From assembly GCA_022013235.1 (NCBI GenBank), contig JAKLQR010000076.1:1-11351 (forward strand): a stretch of DNA of 11,351 nucleotides, in the 5' to 3' direction. This document shows, piece by piece, positions 1 through 6,863 of this stretch. The notes under the pieces are model-generated. The model saw only the letters and a list, made by a program, of their open reading frames with translations. It had not been told where the DNA came from and searched no databases. The stretch is from Thermodesulfovibrionales bacterium (GTDB lineage: Bacteria; Nitrospirota; Thermodesulfovibrionia; Thermodesulfovibrionales; SM23-35). Every line of letters starts with the position of its first letter. Positions within the stretch are counted from its first letter, which is position 1. The position numbers and the translations under genes were made by a program.

Positions 1-2
1 AC

Positions 3-515
3 GGAAAGCTTGTGAAAGACGTAATGATCGGTATTTTTGAGTATCCCCACATCCCTTACTGGTTTTCGATCAACCAGGCGGTGAGGATTATCAAGGTCTC
101 GTTTATCAGCTCGAAGAAGTACCCTGAGCCAATGGCAATACTGGTGTTCGACGAAAAGTACAACCTCATGGGTACCCTTACCCTGAAGGATATCCTGAGG
201 GGGCTCGAACCGAAATTCATGAGAGCCACAACCAAGGCACAGGTCCCTGAAGAGGACGAGAGCGGTCTCGCGTTGATCTGGGACTCTCTCTTCACAAAGG
301 ATGTAAAAGAGCTTGCCGAGAAGCCGGTCAGCGAGATAATGGTCCCTGCAAAACAATTTGTTCAGCCGACTGATCCGATAACCAAGGCAGCATATATGAT
401 GGTGCTTCACGATATTGTTCTGGTGCCGGTTCTTGAGAACAAGAAGAAGTTCGTCGGCCTTGTGCGTATGATCGAAGTCTTTGATGAAATTTCCAACGCT
501 ATCATGAGTGAATAG
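3..515 (+). CDS. CBS-domain pair protein, probable regulator of the adjacent DASS transporter (5' end possibly outside window)
   Basis: This is a small soluble protein with two CBS modules, roughly residues 1-66 and 105-160 counted from the GTG at 12, joined by an acidic linker (residues 79-100). CBS pairs usually bind adenine nucleotides and tune the activity of a partner protein. No enzyme or membrane domain is attached, so it would have to act on another protein. The frame is open to the left edge (Gly-Lys-Leu precedes the GTG) and the visible start is already inside a typical opening (VKDVM). The true start is therefore probably just upstream, although GTG 12 with a weak GGAA before it cannot be excluded. 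The stop TAG (513-515) lies inside the Shine-Dalgarno of the transporter gene, which implies translational coupling. A role as nucleotide-responsive gate of that transporter is inferred from this arrangement. Confidence 0.85.
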   Translation, partial: GKLVKDVMIGIFEYPHIPYWFSINQAVRIIKVSFISSKKYPEPMAILVFDEKYNLMGTLTLKDILRGLEPKFMRATTKAQVPEEDESGLALIWDSLFTKDVKELAEKPVSEIMVPAKQFVQPTDPITKAAYMMVLHDIVLVPVLENKKKFVGLVRMIEVFDEISNAIMSE

Positions 516-524
516 GAGGGTTAC

Positions 525-2036
525 ATGGCAGATAAAAAGAAAACAGAAGGCTTACCCCAACCACCGCCCGAAATAGTCATTGCAGAAGCAAGACCAAAAA
601 TCGATGTGAAACGTTTATTCTTCATCTTTCTCGGGCTTACATTCTTTTTTGTATTCAACTATATGCCCCCTCTTCCGGATGCCGTGGATCCGCTCGGCGC
701 GCATTTTGTTCTCTCAAAGGAGGGGAAGGCAGCTATTGCCTTATTCCTTATGGCAGGCACCTGGTGGGTGTTTGAGGTCGTGCCGATCGGTATAACAAGT
801 ATTGCCATCGGAGTATTCCAGGCGCTTTTCTTTATCCGGCCTGCGAAAGAAGCATTCAGGAGCTTTTTTGATCCATCGGTATGGTTTATTTTCGGATCGA
901 TAATCATCGGGCTTGTGTTTACAAAGACAGGCCTCACCAAAAGGCTCGCGTATAAGATGCTCTCGATACTGGGCGAGAAGACAAGCATGATTTACCTCGG
1001 ATGCTTTGTGCTTACCACGATTCTCACCCATTTTATGGCCCATACCGCGGTGGCCGCAACAGTCTATCCTCTCCTGCTTGCGATTTATTCATTGTACGGC
1101 GAAGGAGATAAAGCCACAAAATTCGGCAAGGGTCTTTTCATCGGCATGGCATATGTTGCAGGCGCCGGGAGTATCATCACCCTTCTCGGTGCGGCGCGCG
1201 GAGCAGTCGCAATAGGTTTCTTTAACGAGATTGCCGGAAAAACCATTACCTTTTTCGAGCTTTCGAAATATATGTTCCCTATCGGCTGGGGAATGACAAT
1301 CCTGATCTGGCTGTTTATGCTGGTATGGTTCAAACCGGAAAAAGATACGATCCCGGGGCTCAAGGAAAAATCAATCCAGTTATATAAGGAATTGGGACCT
1401 TTCAGCAGCAAGGAGATATTTACCGGACTTGTTGTGCTCGGCATTATCGTATTTCTCTCCCTTCAGTCCTTTATCCCGGCGCTGAAGGATTTCAATAAAT
1501 CCGCCGTCGTCCTTGTCGGCACGTTAATATTCTTCTTCAGTAAGATCCTTACGATCAAGGACCTTGAAGAGATACCCTGGAACATCATCCTCCTCTTTGG
1601 CGGCGCGATGAGCATCGGCTTCTGCCTCTGGGAGACCGGCGCAGCCAAATGGATGGCGATTAACTGGCTCGTCATGTTCCAGAATGAAAACTGGTTTGTA
1701 TTCGTGCTCGCAATCGCGTTTTTCGTTCTCATAATGACTAACTTCATCATGAACGTCGCGGCAATCGCCATTTCGATGCCGGTTGCTCTCGTCATCGCCC
1801 CCTATCTGAACGTCTCGCCGGAAGTTGTTCTCTACGCATCACTCGTCGCTGCCGGCATGCCGTTTCTGCTTTTGGTGGGTGCGGCGCCGAATGCGATCGC
1901 GTATGAATCCAAGCAGTTCACTGCAGGCGAATTCTTCCTGGCAGGGATACCGACAAGCATTATCCTGATGGCAATCATTGGTTTTGCGATAGCCATCCTC
2001 TGGCCGTTGATGGGGATGCCGATAACATTGAAATAA
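525..2036 (+). CDS. DASS/SLC13-family sodium-coupled anion symporter
   Basis: A 503-residue polytopic membrane protein of usual DASS length, with about 11-13 hydrophobic segments after a charged, proline-rich cytoplasmic N-terminus (residues 1-29). Family landmarks are the GTWWVFEVVPIGITS segment (78-92), LFGGAMSIGFCLWETG (357-372) and GAAPNAIAYES (452-462). Known members move dicarboxylates, citrate or sulfate with sodium. The two Ser-Asn-Thr substrate/sodium motifs of characterised members are altered here: the first reads Ala172-His173-Thr174 and the second Met409-Asn410-Val411. The first-half GTPPN-like loop is also changed, to GAARGAV (222-228). Substrate therefore cannot be read from the sequence. 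Sulfate or another small anion is plausible because a SulP transporter lies at the other end of the window. The start is ATG 525 behind AGGAGGG (514-520), which overlaps the stop of the CBS gene, so the two form an operon. Confidence 0.9.
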   Translation: MADKKKTEGLPQPPPEIVIAEARPKIDVKRLFFIFLGLTFFFVFNYMPPLPDAVDPLGAHFVLSKEGKAAIALFLMAGTWWVFEVVPIGITSIAIGVFQALFFIRPAKEAFRSFFDPSVWFIFGSIIIGLVFTKTGLTKRLAYKMLSILGEKTSMIYLGCFVLTTILTHFMAHTAVAATVYPLLLAIYSLYGEGDKATKFGKGLFIGMAYVAGAGSIITLLGAARGAVAIGFFNEIAGKTITFFELSKYMFPIGWGMTILIWLFMLVWFKPEKDTIPGLKEKSIQLYKELGPFSSKEIFTGLVVLGIIVFLSLQSFIPALKDFNKSAVVLVGTLIFFFSKILTIKDLEEIPWNIILLFGGAMSIGFCLWETGAAKWMAINWLVMFQNENWFVFVLAIAFFVLIMTNFIMNVAAIAISMPVALVIAPYLNVSPEVVLYASLVAAGMPFLLLVGAAPNAIAYESKQFTAGEFFLAGIPTSIILMAIIGFAIAILWPLMGMPITLK

Positions 2037-2060
2037 AAGAATTCCTTATGAAACGAAGTA

Positions 2061-2090
2061 CCACAATCCCCTCCCTTGAGGGGATTGTGG
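2061..2090. repeat. Perfect 13-bp inverted repeat (REP-like palindrome)
   Basis: The left arm CCACAATCCCCTC (2061-2073) and right arm GAGGGGATTGTGG (2078-2090) are perfectly complementary, with a 4-nt loop CCTT. It lies 25 bp after the transporter stop and could help stop transcription or stabilise the mRNA 3' end, but no T-run follows (GGAGAGGG does), so it is not a canonical intrinsic terminator. Its C-rich/G-rich composition resembles the palindromes at 9348-9368 and 9414-9450, suggesting one dispersed intergenic family. Confidence 0.75.
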
Positions 2091-2115
2091 GGAGAGGGAT
2101 GTGATACGCAGAATC

Positions 2116-2150
2116 TTTTCACTTTTCACTTTTAACTTTGAACGTTTAAC
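2116..2150. repeat. 7-bp tandem repeat, five units
   Basis: Five consecutive heptamers read TTTTCAC, TTTTCAC, TTTTAAC, TTTGAAC, GTTTAAC, followed by a partial TTTG. The array sits between the palindrome at 2061-2090 and the Shine-Dalgarno of the broken gene at 2172. The first two units are identical and the rest drift by one or two bases each. No function can be read from it. Slippage-generated satellite is the simplest explanation; a protein-binding array is possible. Confidence 0.7.
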
Positions 2151-2171
2151 TTTGTGTATAAGGGAGGGATT

Positions 2172-2606
2172 ATGAAAAGACAGTTGCTCATTTTTTTCAG
2201 TATCGGATTTCTCATCTCGCTGTTGTTCCTGCCCGTCAAGGACCTCCGGGCATCTTCTGAGGAGGCTGCGGAGATGGACAGGATCTTCGTCTCCGGAGAA
2301 GTCCTGGATTCTCACAAGAAACCGGTGAAGGAGGCGGAACTCAGGGTTCTCAGACCCAGGTGAAACTTACGTCCTCCTGCCTCTTAGATGAACGGGGAAA
2401 ACCCATTCACCTATACGTTATACCATTTTTGTTCAGTAGGAGAGGCCGGAGAGAGTATTCATAAGCTCTTTCCGGAGGATGATACTGCGCACCGGTTGCT
2501 GAGGGTGAGGGGTAAGGAAACCGTGATTGCCTGGAATCTTTCAGAAATGCTGAATCGTGGGAACCATAGGATATCCCGGCCTTGGTATAAGGATATCTTG
2601 ATGTGA
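2172..2606 (+). pseudogene. Broken secreted-protein gene, N-terminal remnant with carboxypeptidase-regulatory-like fold start
   Basis: A well-formed gene start (GGGAGGG at about 2162-2168, ATG 2172) encodes a 63-residue product. It has a basic N-terminus and hydrophobic core (residues 1-22), then a short acidic stretch, then VSGEVLDSHKKPVKEAELRV. That last part looks like the first strands of a carboxypeptidase-regulatory-like (Ig-like) domain, but the frame stops at TGA 2361 before the domain is complete. The same frame has a second stop at TAG 2385 and then stays open from 2388 to 2606. A short stretch in the +2 frame (2363-2467) also looks faintly protein-like (LDERGKPIHLYV). I do not recognise the downstream fragment. 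The picture fits decay by frameshift or deletion of a longer exported or membrane-anchored protein. The alternative is a genuine 63-residue exported peptide ending at 2363. Confidence 0.5.
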
Positions 2607-2612
2607 TAGAAT
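2582..2612 (+). promoter_or_regulatory. Possible promoter for the 2646 kinase operon
   Basis: TGATAGAAT at 2604-2612 matches an extended -10 (TG, one base, then TAGAAT, five of six to TATAAT). A weak -35-like TTGGTA lies at 2582-2587 with 19-bp spacing. A start near 2619 would leave a leader of about 27 nt before the kinase start at 2646. Prediction by eye only. Confidence 0.25.
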
Positions 2613-2645
2613 AGTATAGAAATTTTCAGAAAATCCATAGAAAAA

Positions 2646-4379
2646 TTGATCCAGACAATTAGAGACATTTTCAGAGTAATCCGTCATCCCGGCGATCTGT
2701 TCAGTATTAGCGCCGCAGACCCGTATAAAAGCCTTAAAATACGAGTGGTTTTGCTGGATGCGATCCTGTCCCTCCTCCCCCTGGTTATCGTGGTAACAAT
2801 AAGCTACTTCTGGTTTCAATCCATCCTGAAGGAAGATTACCGGAGTCAGATAAAATGGCAGATCGAGAATACCAAGCAATCCCTCGATTTTTTTATCGAA
2901 GAGCGGGTGTCCGGGCTAAGGTTTATCGCTTCCACATTCACCTACGAGCAACTCTCTGACAGGAAAACCCTTGCAAACGTTTTTCTGAAATTCAAGAGAG
3001 AAGTCAGCGGCCTGGTAGACCTTGGAGTCATTGATTCCAACGGCATTCAGCAGGCATATGTCGGCCCGTACAAACTGGAGGGGAAGGATTACTCGAATCA
3101 TGACTGGTTTGATGAGGTCACCGTCAGGAATGTCTATGTAAGCGATGTATTTATGGGCTACCGGAAACTCCCTCATTTTGCCATCGCAGTGAAGAGAGAG
3201 CTGCCTGAACAGGGGACCTTCTGGATTTTGCGGGCAACCATTGATGTGGAGACCTTGAGCAAATTTGCATCTGCGATGAATCTGGGGGCCGAGGATGATG
3301 CGTTTCTCATTAACAAAGAGGGAGTTATTCAAACACCTTCCCAGTTCCATGGGAACGTTCTCGGAAAACTCACCTTTCCTTTGCCGGGCTCCCAGCAGGG
3401 GGTAACAGTCCATGAAATAACAGAATCGCCTCATCATGAATGTACCATATGCGGGTATGCAGAACTGAAGAACTCACCGTGGATTCTGGTAGCAATGATT
3501 CAATCGGCGCCATATCTGAAAATTCCCAGGATATTCAAGAACGAACTTCTCTTTATCATCATTATCAGCACTATTATCGGTATCATCGTGGTGACACGGA
3601 TCGCCAATACCCTTGTAAACCGCATTCAGGAAGCGGAAAAAGAGAGGGAAGACGCTATTGCACAGAGTGAACATGCGAGCAAACTCGCCTCTGTCGGACG
3701 GCTTGCCTCCGGCGTTGCGCATGAGATCAACAATCCTCTCGCCATCATCAATGAAAAAGCAGGATTGATTAAAGATATCCTTGAAGTATCAGAAGATCCG
3801 TCGAAAAACAGGGAAAAGTTTCTCGGCCTGATCAATTCTATCTTCGACAGTGTGAGCCGCTGCCGGACGATAACACACCGCCTCCTTGGTTTTTCCCGGC
3901 GCATGGATACAGCCCACGAACTCTTCGATATGAATGACGCGATCAGAGAGGTCCTCGGTTTCCTTGAGAAAGAGATCATGTTCAGAAATATCCGCCTTGA
4001 ACTGGTTCTCGCAGAAGATCTCCCCCGTCTGATGAGTGACAAAGGACAGATTCAGCAGGTACTGCTTAATATCTTCAACAATGCGCTCGATGCACTCCTG
4101 GAGGGAAAAGAGGGGGCCATCACCATAACAACAGACTCAAAAGACCAGAAAATCCGGGTTTCTGTAAGTGACAACGGCCACGGCATACCGAAAGACAAGC
4201 TCAAGAAGATTTTCGAACCTTTCTATTCAACAAAAGAGAAAGGCAAGGGAACGGGTCTTGGCTTGTTTATTTCATATGGTATTATAAAAAAGCTTGGTGG
4301 AAATATTCTCGTTGAGAGTGAAGCAACCAAAGGGACAAAATTCACGATCGAGATACCCACAACATCCACATCGCAATAA
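2646..4379 (+). CDS. Membrane sensor histidine kinase with extracytoplasmic Cache-like domain
   Basis: A 577-residue kinase. Transmembrane helix 1 spans about residues 35-58, an extracytoplasmic dCache-like domain about 62-295 (with DSNG at 130-133 and DYSNHDWF at 148-155), and helix 2 about 300-320. A short coiled coil without a recognisable HAMP follows, then HisKA (about 346-418, His359 in HEINNP) and the HATPase domain (N-box 470-484 with Asn475/478/479, DNGHG 509-513, GTGLGL 535-540). All catalytic motifs are present, so it should autophosphorylate in response to a periplasmic ligand. A Cys266-x-x-Cys269 pair preceded by two histidines (263-264) lies in the sensor domain. The start is uncertain: TTG 2646 has no good Shine-Dalgarno and the frame is open back to 2610 without another start codon; GTG 2745 is an alternative. 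Its stop overlaps the Shine-Dalgarno of the next receiver, its likely cognate. Confidence 0.93.
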   Translation: MIQTIRDIFRVIRHPGDLFSISAADPYKSLKIRVVLLDAILSLLPLVIVVTISYFWFQSILKEDYRSQIKWQIENTKQSLDFFIEERVSGLRFIASTFTYEQLSDRKTLANVFLKFKREVSGLVDLGVIDSNGIQQAYVGPYKLEGKDYSNHDWFDEVTVRNVYVSDVFMGYRKLPHFAIAVKRELPEQGTFWILRATIDVETLSKFASAMNLGAEDDAFLINKEGVIQTPSQFHGNVLGKLTFPLPGSQQGVTVHEITESPHHECTICGYAELKNSPWILVAMIQSAPYLKIPRIFKNELLFIIIISTIIGIIVVTRIANTLVNRIQEAEKEREDAIAQSEHASKLASVGRLASGVAHEINNPLAIINEKAGLIKDILEVSEDPSKNREKFLGLINSIFDSVSRCRTITHRLLGFSRRMDTAHELFDMNDAIREVLGFLEKEIMFRNIRLELVLAEDLPRLMSDKGQIQQVLLNIFNNALDALLEGKEGAITITTDSKDQKIRVSVSDNGHGIPKDKLKKIFEPFYSTKEKGKGTGLGLFISYGIIKKLGGNILVESEATKGTKFTIEIPTTSTSQ

Positions 4380-4391
4380 GGAGGACAGGGA

Positions 4392-4769
4392 ATGACTCGG
4401 ACGAAGGTGCTTTTAGTTGACGATGAGGTAGAATTCGCATCAGCGCTCGCAGAGAGATTGCAGATGCGGAATTACGAGGTGAGGACCGCGTCAAACGGAT
4501 TGGAGGCAATGGCCCTTTTCCACGAGATGCCTCCTGATGTCGTACTGCTCGACTTGAAAATCCCCGGGATGGACGGTCTGGAAATTCTCAGCAATATAAA
4601 GAAATTCGATCCCTCGATAGAGGTGCTCATGCTCACCGGTCATGGTGATGTTGCGAGCGTTCAAAAAGGGATGCAGAGCGGAGCTCTCGAATATATGATG
4701 AAACCGATAGACATCGATGAACTGACATCCAAGATCGACAGGGCCCGGAGAAAAAGGGAAAGGGGCTGA
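4392..4769 (+). CDS. Single-domain response regulator (receiver only), cognate of the 2646 kinase
   Basis: A 125-residue CheY-like receiver and nothing else. The acidic pocket is Asp10-Asp11, the phosphoacceptor Asp54 (LLDLKIPGMDG), the switch Thr82 (LTGHG) and the conserved Lys104 (MKP). The short basic tail RARRKRERG follows the last helix. It starts at ATG 4392 behind AGGAGGA (4379-4385), which overlaps the kinase stop TAA, so kinase and receiver are translationally coupled. It is a close paralogue of the receiver at 6470-6850 (both open with KVLLVDDEVEFASALAERL). With no output domain it should act by phosphotransfer or protein contact, for example with the histidine-box protein encoded 18 bp downstream. 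Confidence 0.93.
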   Translation: MTRTKVLLVDDEVEFASALAERLQMRNYEVRTASNGLEAMALFHEMPPDVVLLDLKIPGMDGLEILSNIKKFDPSIEVLMLTGHGDVASVQKGMQSGALEYMMKPIDIDELTSKIDRARRKRERG

Positions 4770-4787
4770 TGGGTATGGGAGAGTCAC

Positions 4788-5459
4788 ATGCATAGCAATG
4801 ACAGGCACGAACAGGAGTTAAAGCTTTTGCAATTACATCTTATCGGAAAAATCCTGGCAGGATTCACCCACGAAGCAAAAAATTACCTCGCGATTATCAA
4901 TGAATCTGTCGGATTGATGGGGGATATGGTACAGATGGGGAAATCTTCCGAGAAGGACCTCTCCGAGTACCTTCAGATTATCCGTTCTGTTGAAGACCAG
5001 ATCAAAAGAGCAAACGAGCAGTTCCGGGCACTGAACCGGTTTGTCCACAGAATGGACTCTGAACTCTCGTCCTTCAATCTCAATGAGAGTATCGAGGAAC
5101 TCATTGCCCTCCTGACCAGGTTCGCAAATCAAAAGAAGATAGCCCTTATAAAGAATTTCCAGGAGGATCTCCCCTCACTCTACAGCAACCCGTCGCTCCT
5201 TCAGTTTATTGTATTCAGTGTTCTTGATGAAGGGCTGCTGAAGCTTGAGAAAGACAGCAGGATCACGATACAGACTGCCGGTGTTGATCAGGCAGTTCAG
5301 ATTAAGATCATTCCGGAAGGAAATGTCCTGGAGCAGGAGAGTGATGTTCCTTCGGTCCCTCATGAAATTGTCGAAAGGACCATAAAACAACTCCACGGGA
5401 ACATTGTGCGGGAGGGAGGGGGAGAGACTCTCATCGTGCTTCCTCTGACTGCTTCATAG
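4788..5459 (+). CDS. Degenerate histidine-kinase-like protein, candidate histidine phosphotransferase
   Basis: A 223-residue soluble protein. Residues 12-90 form a HisKA-like dimerisation helix pair with a histidine box (GFTHEAKNYLAIINE, His28) clearly related to the LAIINE box of both full kinases in the window. Residues 97-220 follow the outline of an HATPase domain, but the N-box region (LQFIVFSVLDEG, 138-149) has no conserved Asn, the DNGxG motif is absent (PEGNV at 176-180) and no GTGLGL loop exists. ATP binding is therefore unlikely. This architecture is what Spo0B/ChpT-type phosphotransferases show, so I infer phosphoryl shuttling between receivers; a phosphatase or kinase-inhibiting dimer partner is the alternative. 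The start is ATG 4788 with GGGAGAG (4777-4783). It lies between receivers and is probably cotranscribed with the upstream kinase and receiver. Confidence 0.85.
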   Translation: MHSNDRHEQELKLLQLHLIGKILAGFTHEAKNYLAIINESVGLMGDMVQMGKSSEKDLSEYLQIIRSVEDQIKRANEQFRALNRFVHRMDSELSSFNLNESIEELIALLTRFANQKKIALIKNFQEDLPSLYSNPSLLQFIVFSVLDEGLLKLEKDSRITIQTAGVDQAVQIKIIPEGNVLEQESDVPSVPHEIVERTIKQLHGNIVREGGGETLIVLPLTAS

Positions 5460-5484
5460 AAGGGTTTGAGCGGGGTTTTGCCAC

Positions 5485-5514
5485 TTGACCGCGAAAAGGA
5501 TTTGCTGTTAAAGT
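5485..5514 (+). promoter_or_regulatory. Possible promoter upstream of the 5539 receiver
   Basis: TTGACC (5485-5490) and TAAAGT (5509-5514) form a candidate sigma-70-like pair with 18-bp spacing. They lie in the 79-bp gap between the kinase-like gene and the next receiver, and would start transcription just before the AGGGAGG Shine-Dalgarno. The -10 match is only four of six. Confidence 0.3.
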
Positions 5515-5538
5515 TAAATAGTCCCAGGGAGGCTTCCC

Positions 5539-5928
5539 ATGAAACAGGCGGGCATTAAAGTACTGATAGTAGATGATGAAGTGGCGCTTGCCAATACGCT
5601 TGCCCAGCGCCTGAAAATGAGAGATTTACAGGTTGAAACTGCCTATAACGGAGAAGAAGCCTTATCCAGACTAAAGCAGGAAGAACCGGACGTTATGGTG
5701 CTCGACCTGAGAATGCCCGGTATGCAAGGGATGGATGTTCTGAAAGAGGTTAAGAAGACCCACCCCCATATTCAGGTTATTATTCTTACTGGTCATGGCA
5801 CCGATAAGGAAGAAGAAGAAGCAAAAATACTTGGGGGATTCTGTTTCCTGAAGAAACCAGCTGAGATCGAGACACTCGCAGCCAAGATAAAGGGAGCTTT
5901 CAGCGAGAAGTGTGCGAAAACTCCATAG
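5539..5928 (+). CDS. Single-domain response regulator (receiver only)
   Basis: A 129-residue CheY-like receiver. Asp12-Asp13 form the acidic pocket, Asp56 is the phosphoacceptor (VLDLRMPGMQG), Thr84 the switch residue (LTGHG) and Lys106 the conserved lysine (KKP). It carries a charged run DKEEEEAK (89-96) in the loop after the switch threonine and no output domain. It resembles the receiver fused to the cytidylate-kinase-like protein at the right end (shared EEPDVM.LDL.MPG block and IILTGHG), so those two are probably paralogues. The start is ATG 5539 behind AGGGAGG (5526-5532). It is separated from the previous gene by 79 bp with a possible promoter of its own, so it may be expressed separately from the kinase operon. 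Confidence 0.92.
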   Translation: MKQAGIKVLIVDDEVALANTLAQRLKMRDLQVETAYNGEEALSRLKQEEPDVMVLDLRMPGMQGMDVLKEVKKTHPHIQVIILTGHGTDKEEEEAKILGGFCFLKKPAEIETLAAKIKGAFSEKCAKTP

Positions 5929-6007
5929 GCACTGTCTTTTTAACAAAGCAGCAAATCTAAGGGAACCTTAAAGAATACGGGGAAAGGACCCGATAAAGGA
6001 GGAGAAC

Positions 6008-6448
6008 ATGACAGAAGAGATTAAAGCAGATATTTTATTAGTGGACGACGAGGAACAGTTCCTGAAAGTCCTTTCACAGAGGATGGAAGGACGCGGCATG
6101 AAGGTCGATACTTCTACGAGCGGCGAGGAAGCGCTCTCAAAAGTCCAGGGGAAAGAATTTGATGCGATCATTCTGGATCTCGCCATGCCCGGTATGGGCG
6201 GCATGGAGACACTCAAACGGATAAGAAGCGAAAACCCTGATGTTCAGATCATAATGCTGACGGGCCACGGCTCTGTTGAGAAGGGTGTTGAGGCTATGAA
6301 AGAAGGGGCTGTTGATTTTCTCGAAAAACCCGCTGACCTGAACAAGATCATGGAAAAGGTTGCGGAAGCAAAACAAAAGAGGATCATTCTTGTAGAGAAA
6401 AAACATGAAGCGCATGTGAAGGAGATCCTTCAGGCAAAAGGCTGGTAG
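6008..6448 (+). CDS. Single-domain response regulator with short C-terminal extension
   Basis: A 146-residue protein: CheY-like receiver (about residues 6-122) plus a tail of about 24 residues that is basic and probably helical (RIILVEKKHEAHVKEILQ). The acidic pair is Asp13-Asp14, the phosphoacceptor Asp57 (ILDLAMPGMGG), the switch Thr85 (LTGHG) and the conserved Lys107 (EKP). The tail is too short for a DNA-binding domain; it could be a docking helix. The start is ATG 6008 after a strong AAGGAGGAG (5996-6004). The 79-bp gap before it shows no convincing promoter or terminator. It is the last plus-strand gene and ends 21 bp from the stop of the convergent receiver gene. Confidence 0.92.
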   Translation: MTEEIKADILLVDDEEQFLKVLSQRMEGRGMKVDTSTSGEEALSKVQGKEFDAIILDLAMPGMGGMETLKRIRSENPDVQIIMLTGHGSVEKGVEAMKEGAVDFLEKPADLNKIMEKVAEAKQKRIILVEKKHEAHVKEILQAKGW

Positions 6449-6469
6449 AGAGGGGTCTGCGCTTTCCGG

Positions 6470-6850
6470 TTATTTCCGTTCAGAGGATCTTTTCTTCGCC
6501 TGGTCGATTTTCTCGATGAGGTCGTAGATATCAGCGGGCTTCATGATGTATTCCGGAGCGCCGCTTTTTTTTGCTTCCTCGATGCTTTGTGAATCTTCGA
6601 GCCCGGTAAGCATGATAATTTCGATCGAAGGGGCTATCTCTTTGATTTTCTTCAGAGCCTCCAGTCCGTCCATGCCGGGCATTCTGAAATCAAGCAATAT
6701 CACGTCAGGCGGATTATTCTGGATAACCGTCAGCGCTTTTTCGGCACGGGATACGGCTTTTGCGTCATAACCGCGCAACCGGAGCCTCTCGGCAAGCGCT
6801 GAGGCAAATTCCACTTCATCATCTACCAGAAGCACCTTCGTCTTTGGCAA
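6470..6850 (-). CDS. Single-domain response regulator, coupled to the two-CW kinase
   Basis: A 126-residue receiver-only protein: Asp10-Asp11 acidic pocket, phosphoacceptor Asp54 (LLDFRMPGMDG), switch Thr82 (LTG, with LED replacing the GHG seen in the other receivers) and conserved Lys104 (MKP). Its first 22 residues are almost identical to those of the receiver at 4392-4769, showing recent common origin. The start is a TTG (6848-6850), chosen because a strong AAGGAGG (6857-6863) sits six bases upstream and no ATG or GTG is near. That Shine-Dalgarno overlaps the stop codon of the kinase gene, so the two are translationally coupled and form the likely cognate pair. The tail is short and basic. 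Confidence 0.92.
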   Translation of the reverse strand: MPKTKVLLVDDEVEFASALAERLRLRGYDAKAVSRAEKALTVIQNNPPDVILLDFRMPGMDGLEALKKIKEIAPSIEIIMLTGLEDSQSIEEAKKSGAPEYIMKPADIYDLIEKIDQAKKRSSERK

Positions 6851-6856
6851 AATGAT

Positions 6857-6863
6857 CCTCCTT
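6857..6863 (-). promoter_or_regulatory. Ribosome binding site that fixes a TTG start
   Basis: AAGGAGG on the minus strand, six bases before the TTG at 6848-6850. It overlaps the kinase stop TAA (6862-6864) and is the main evidence for the unusual start codon and for coupled translation of kinase and receiver. Confidence 0.8.

Noticed and set aside
2061..2090. Intrinsic terminator after the DASS gene
   Set aside because: The stem is strong but no T-run follows on either strand, so it is recorded as a palindromic repeat.
2138..2162. Promoter TTGAAC / TATAAG before the gene at 2172
   Set aside because: The spacing is only 13 bp, and both elements overlap the heptamer array and Shine-Dalgarno.
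2916..3437. 173-codon minus-strand frame inside the Cache-like kinase
   Set aside because: It is antisense to a clearly real kinase domain and shows no family-like sequence or ribosome site.
6449..6469. Bidirectional terminator between the convergent receiver genes
   Set aside because: The gap is only 21 bp and contains no inverted repeat or T-run.
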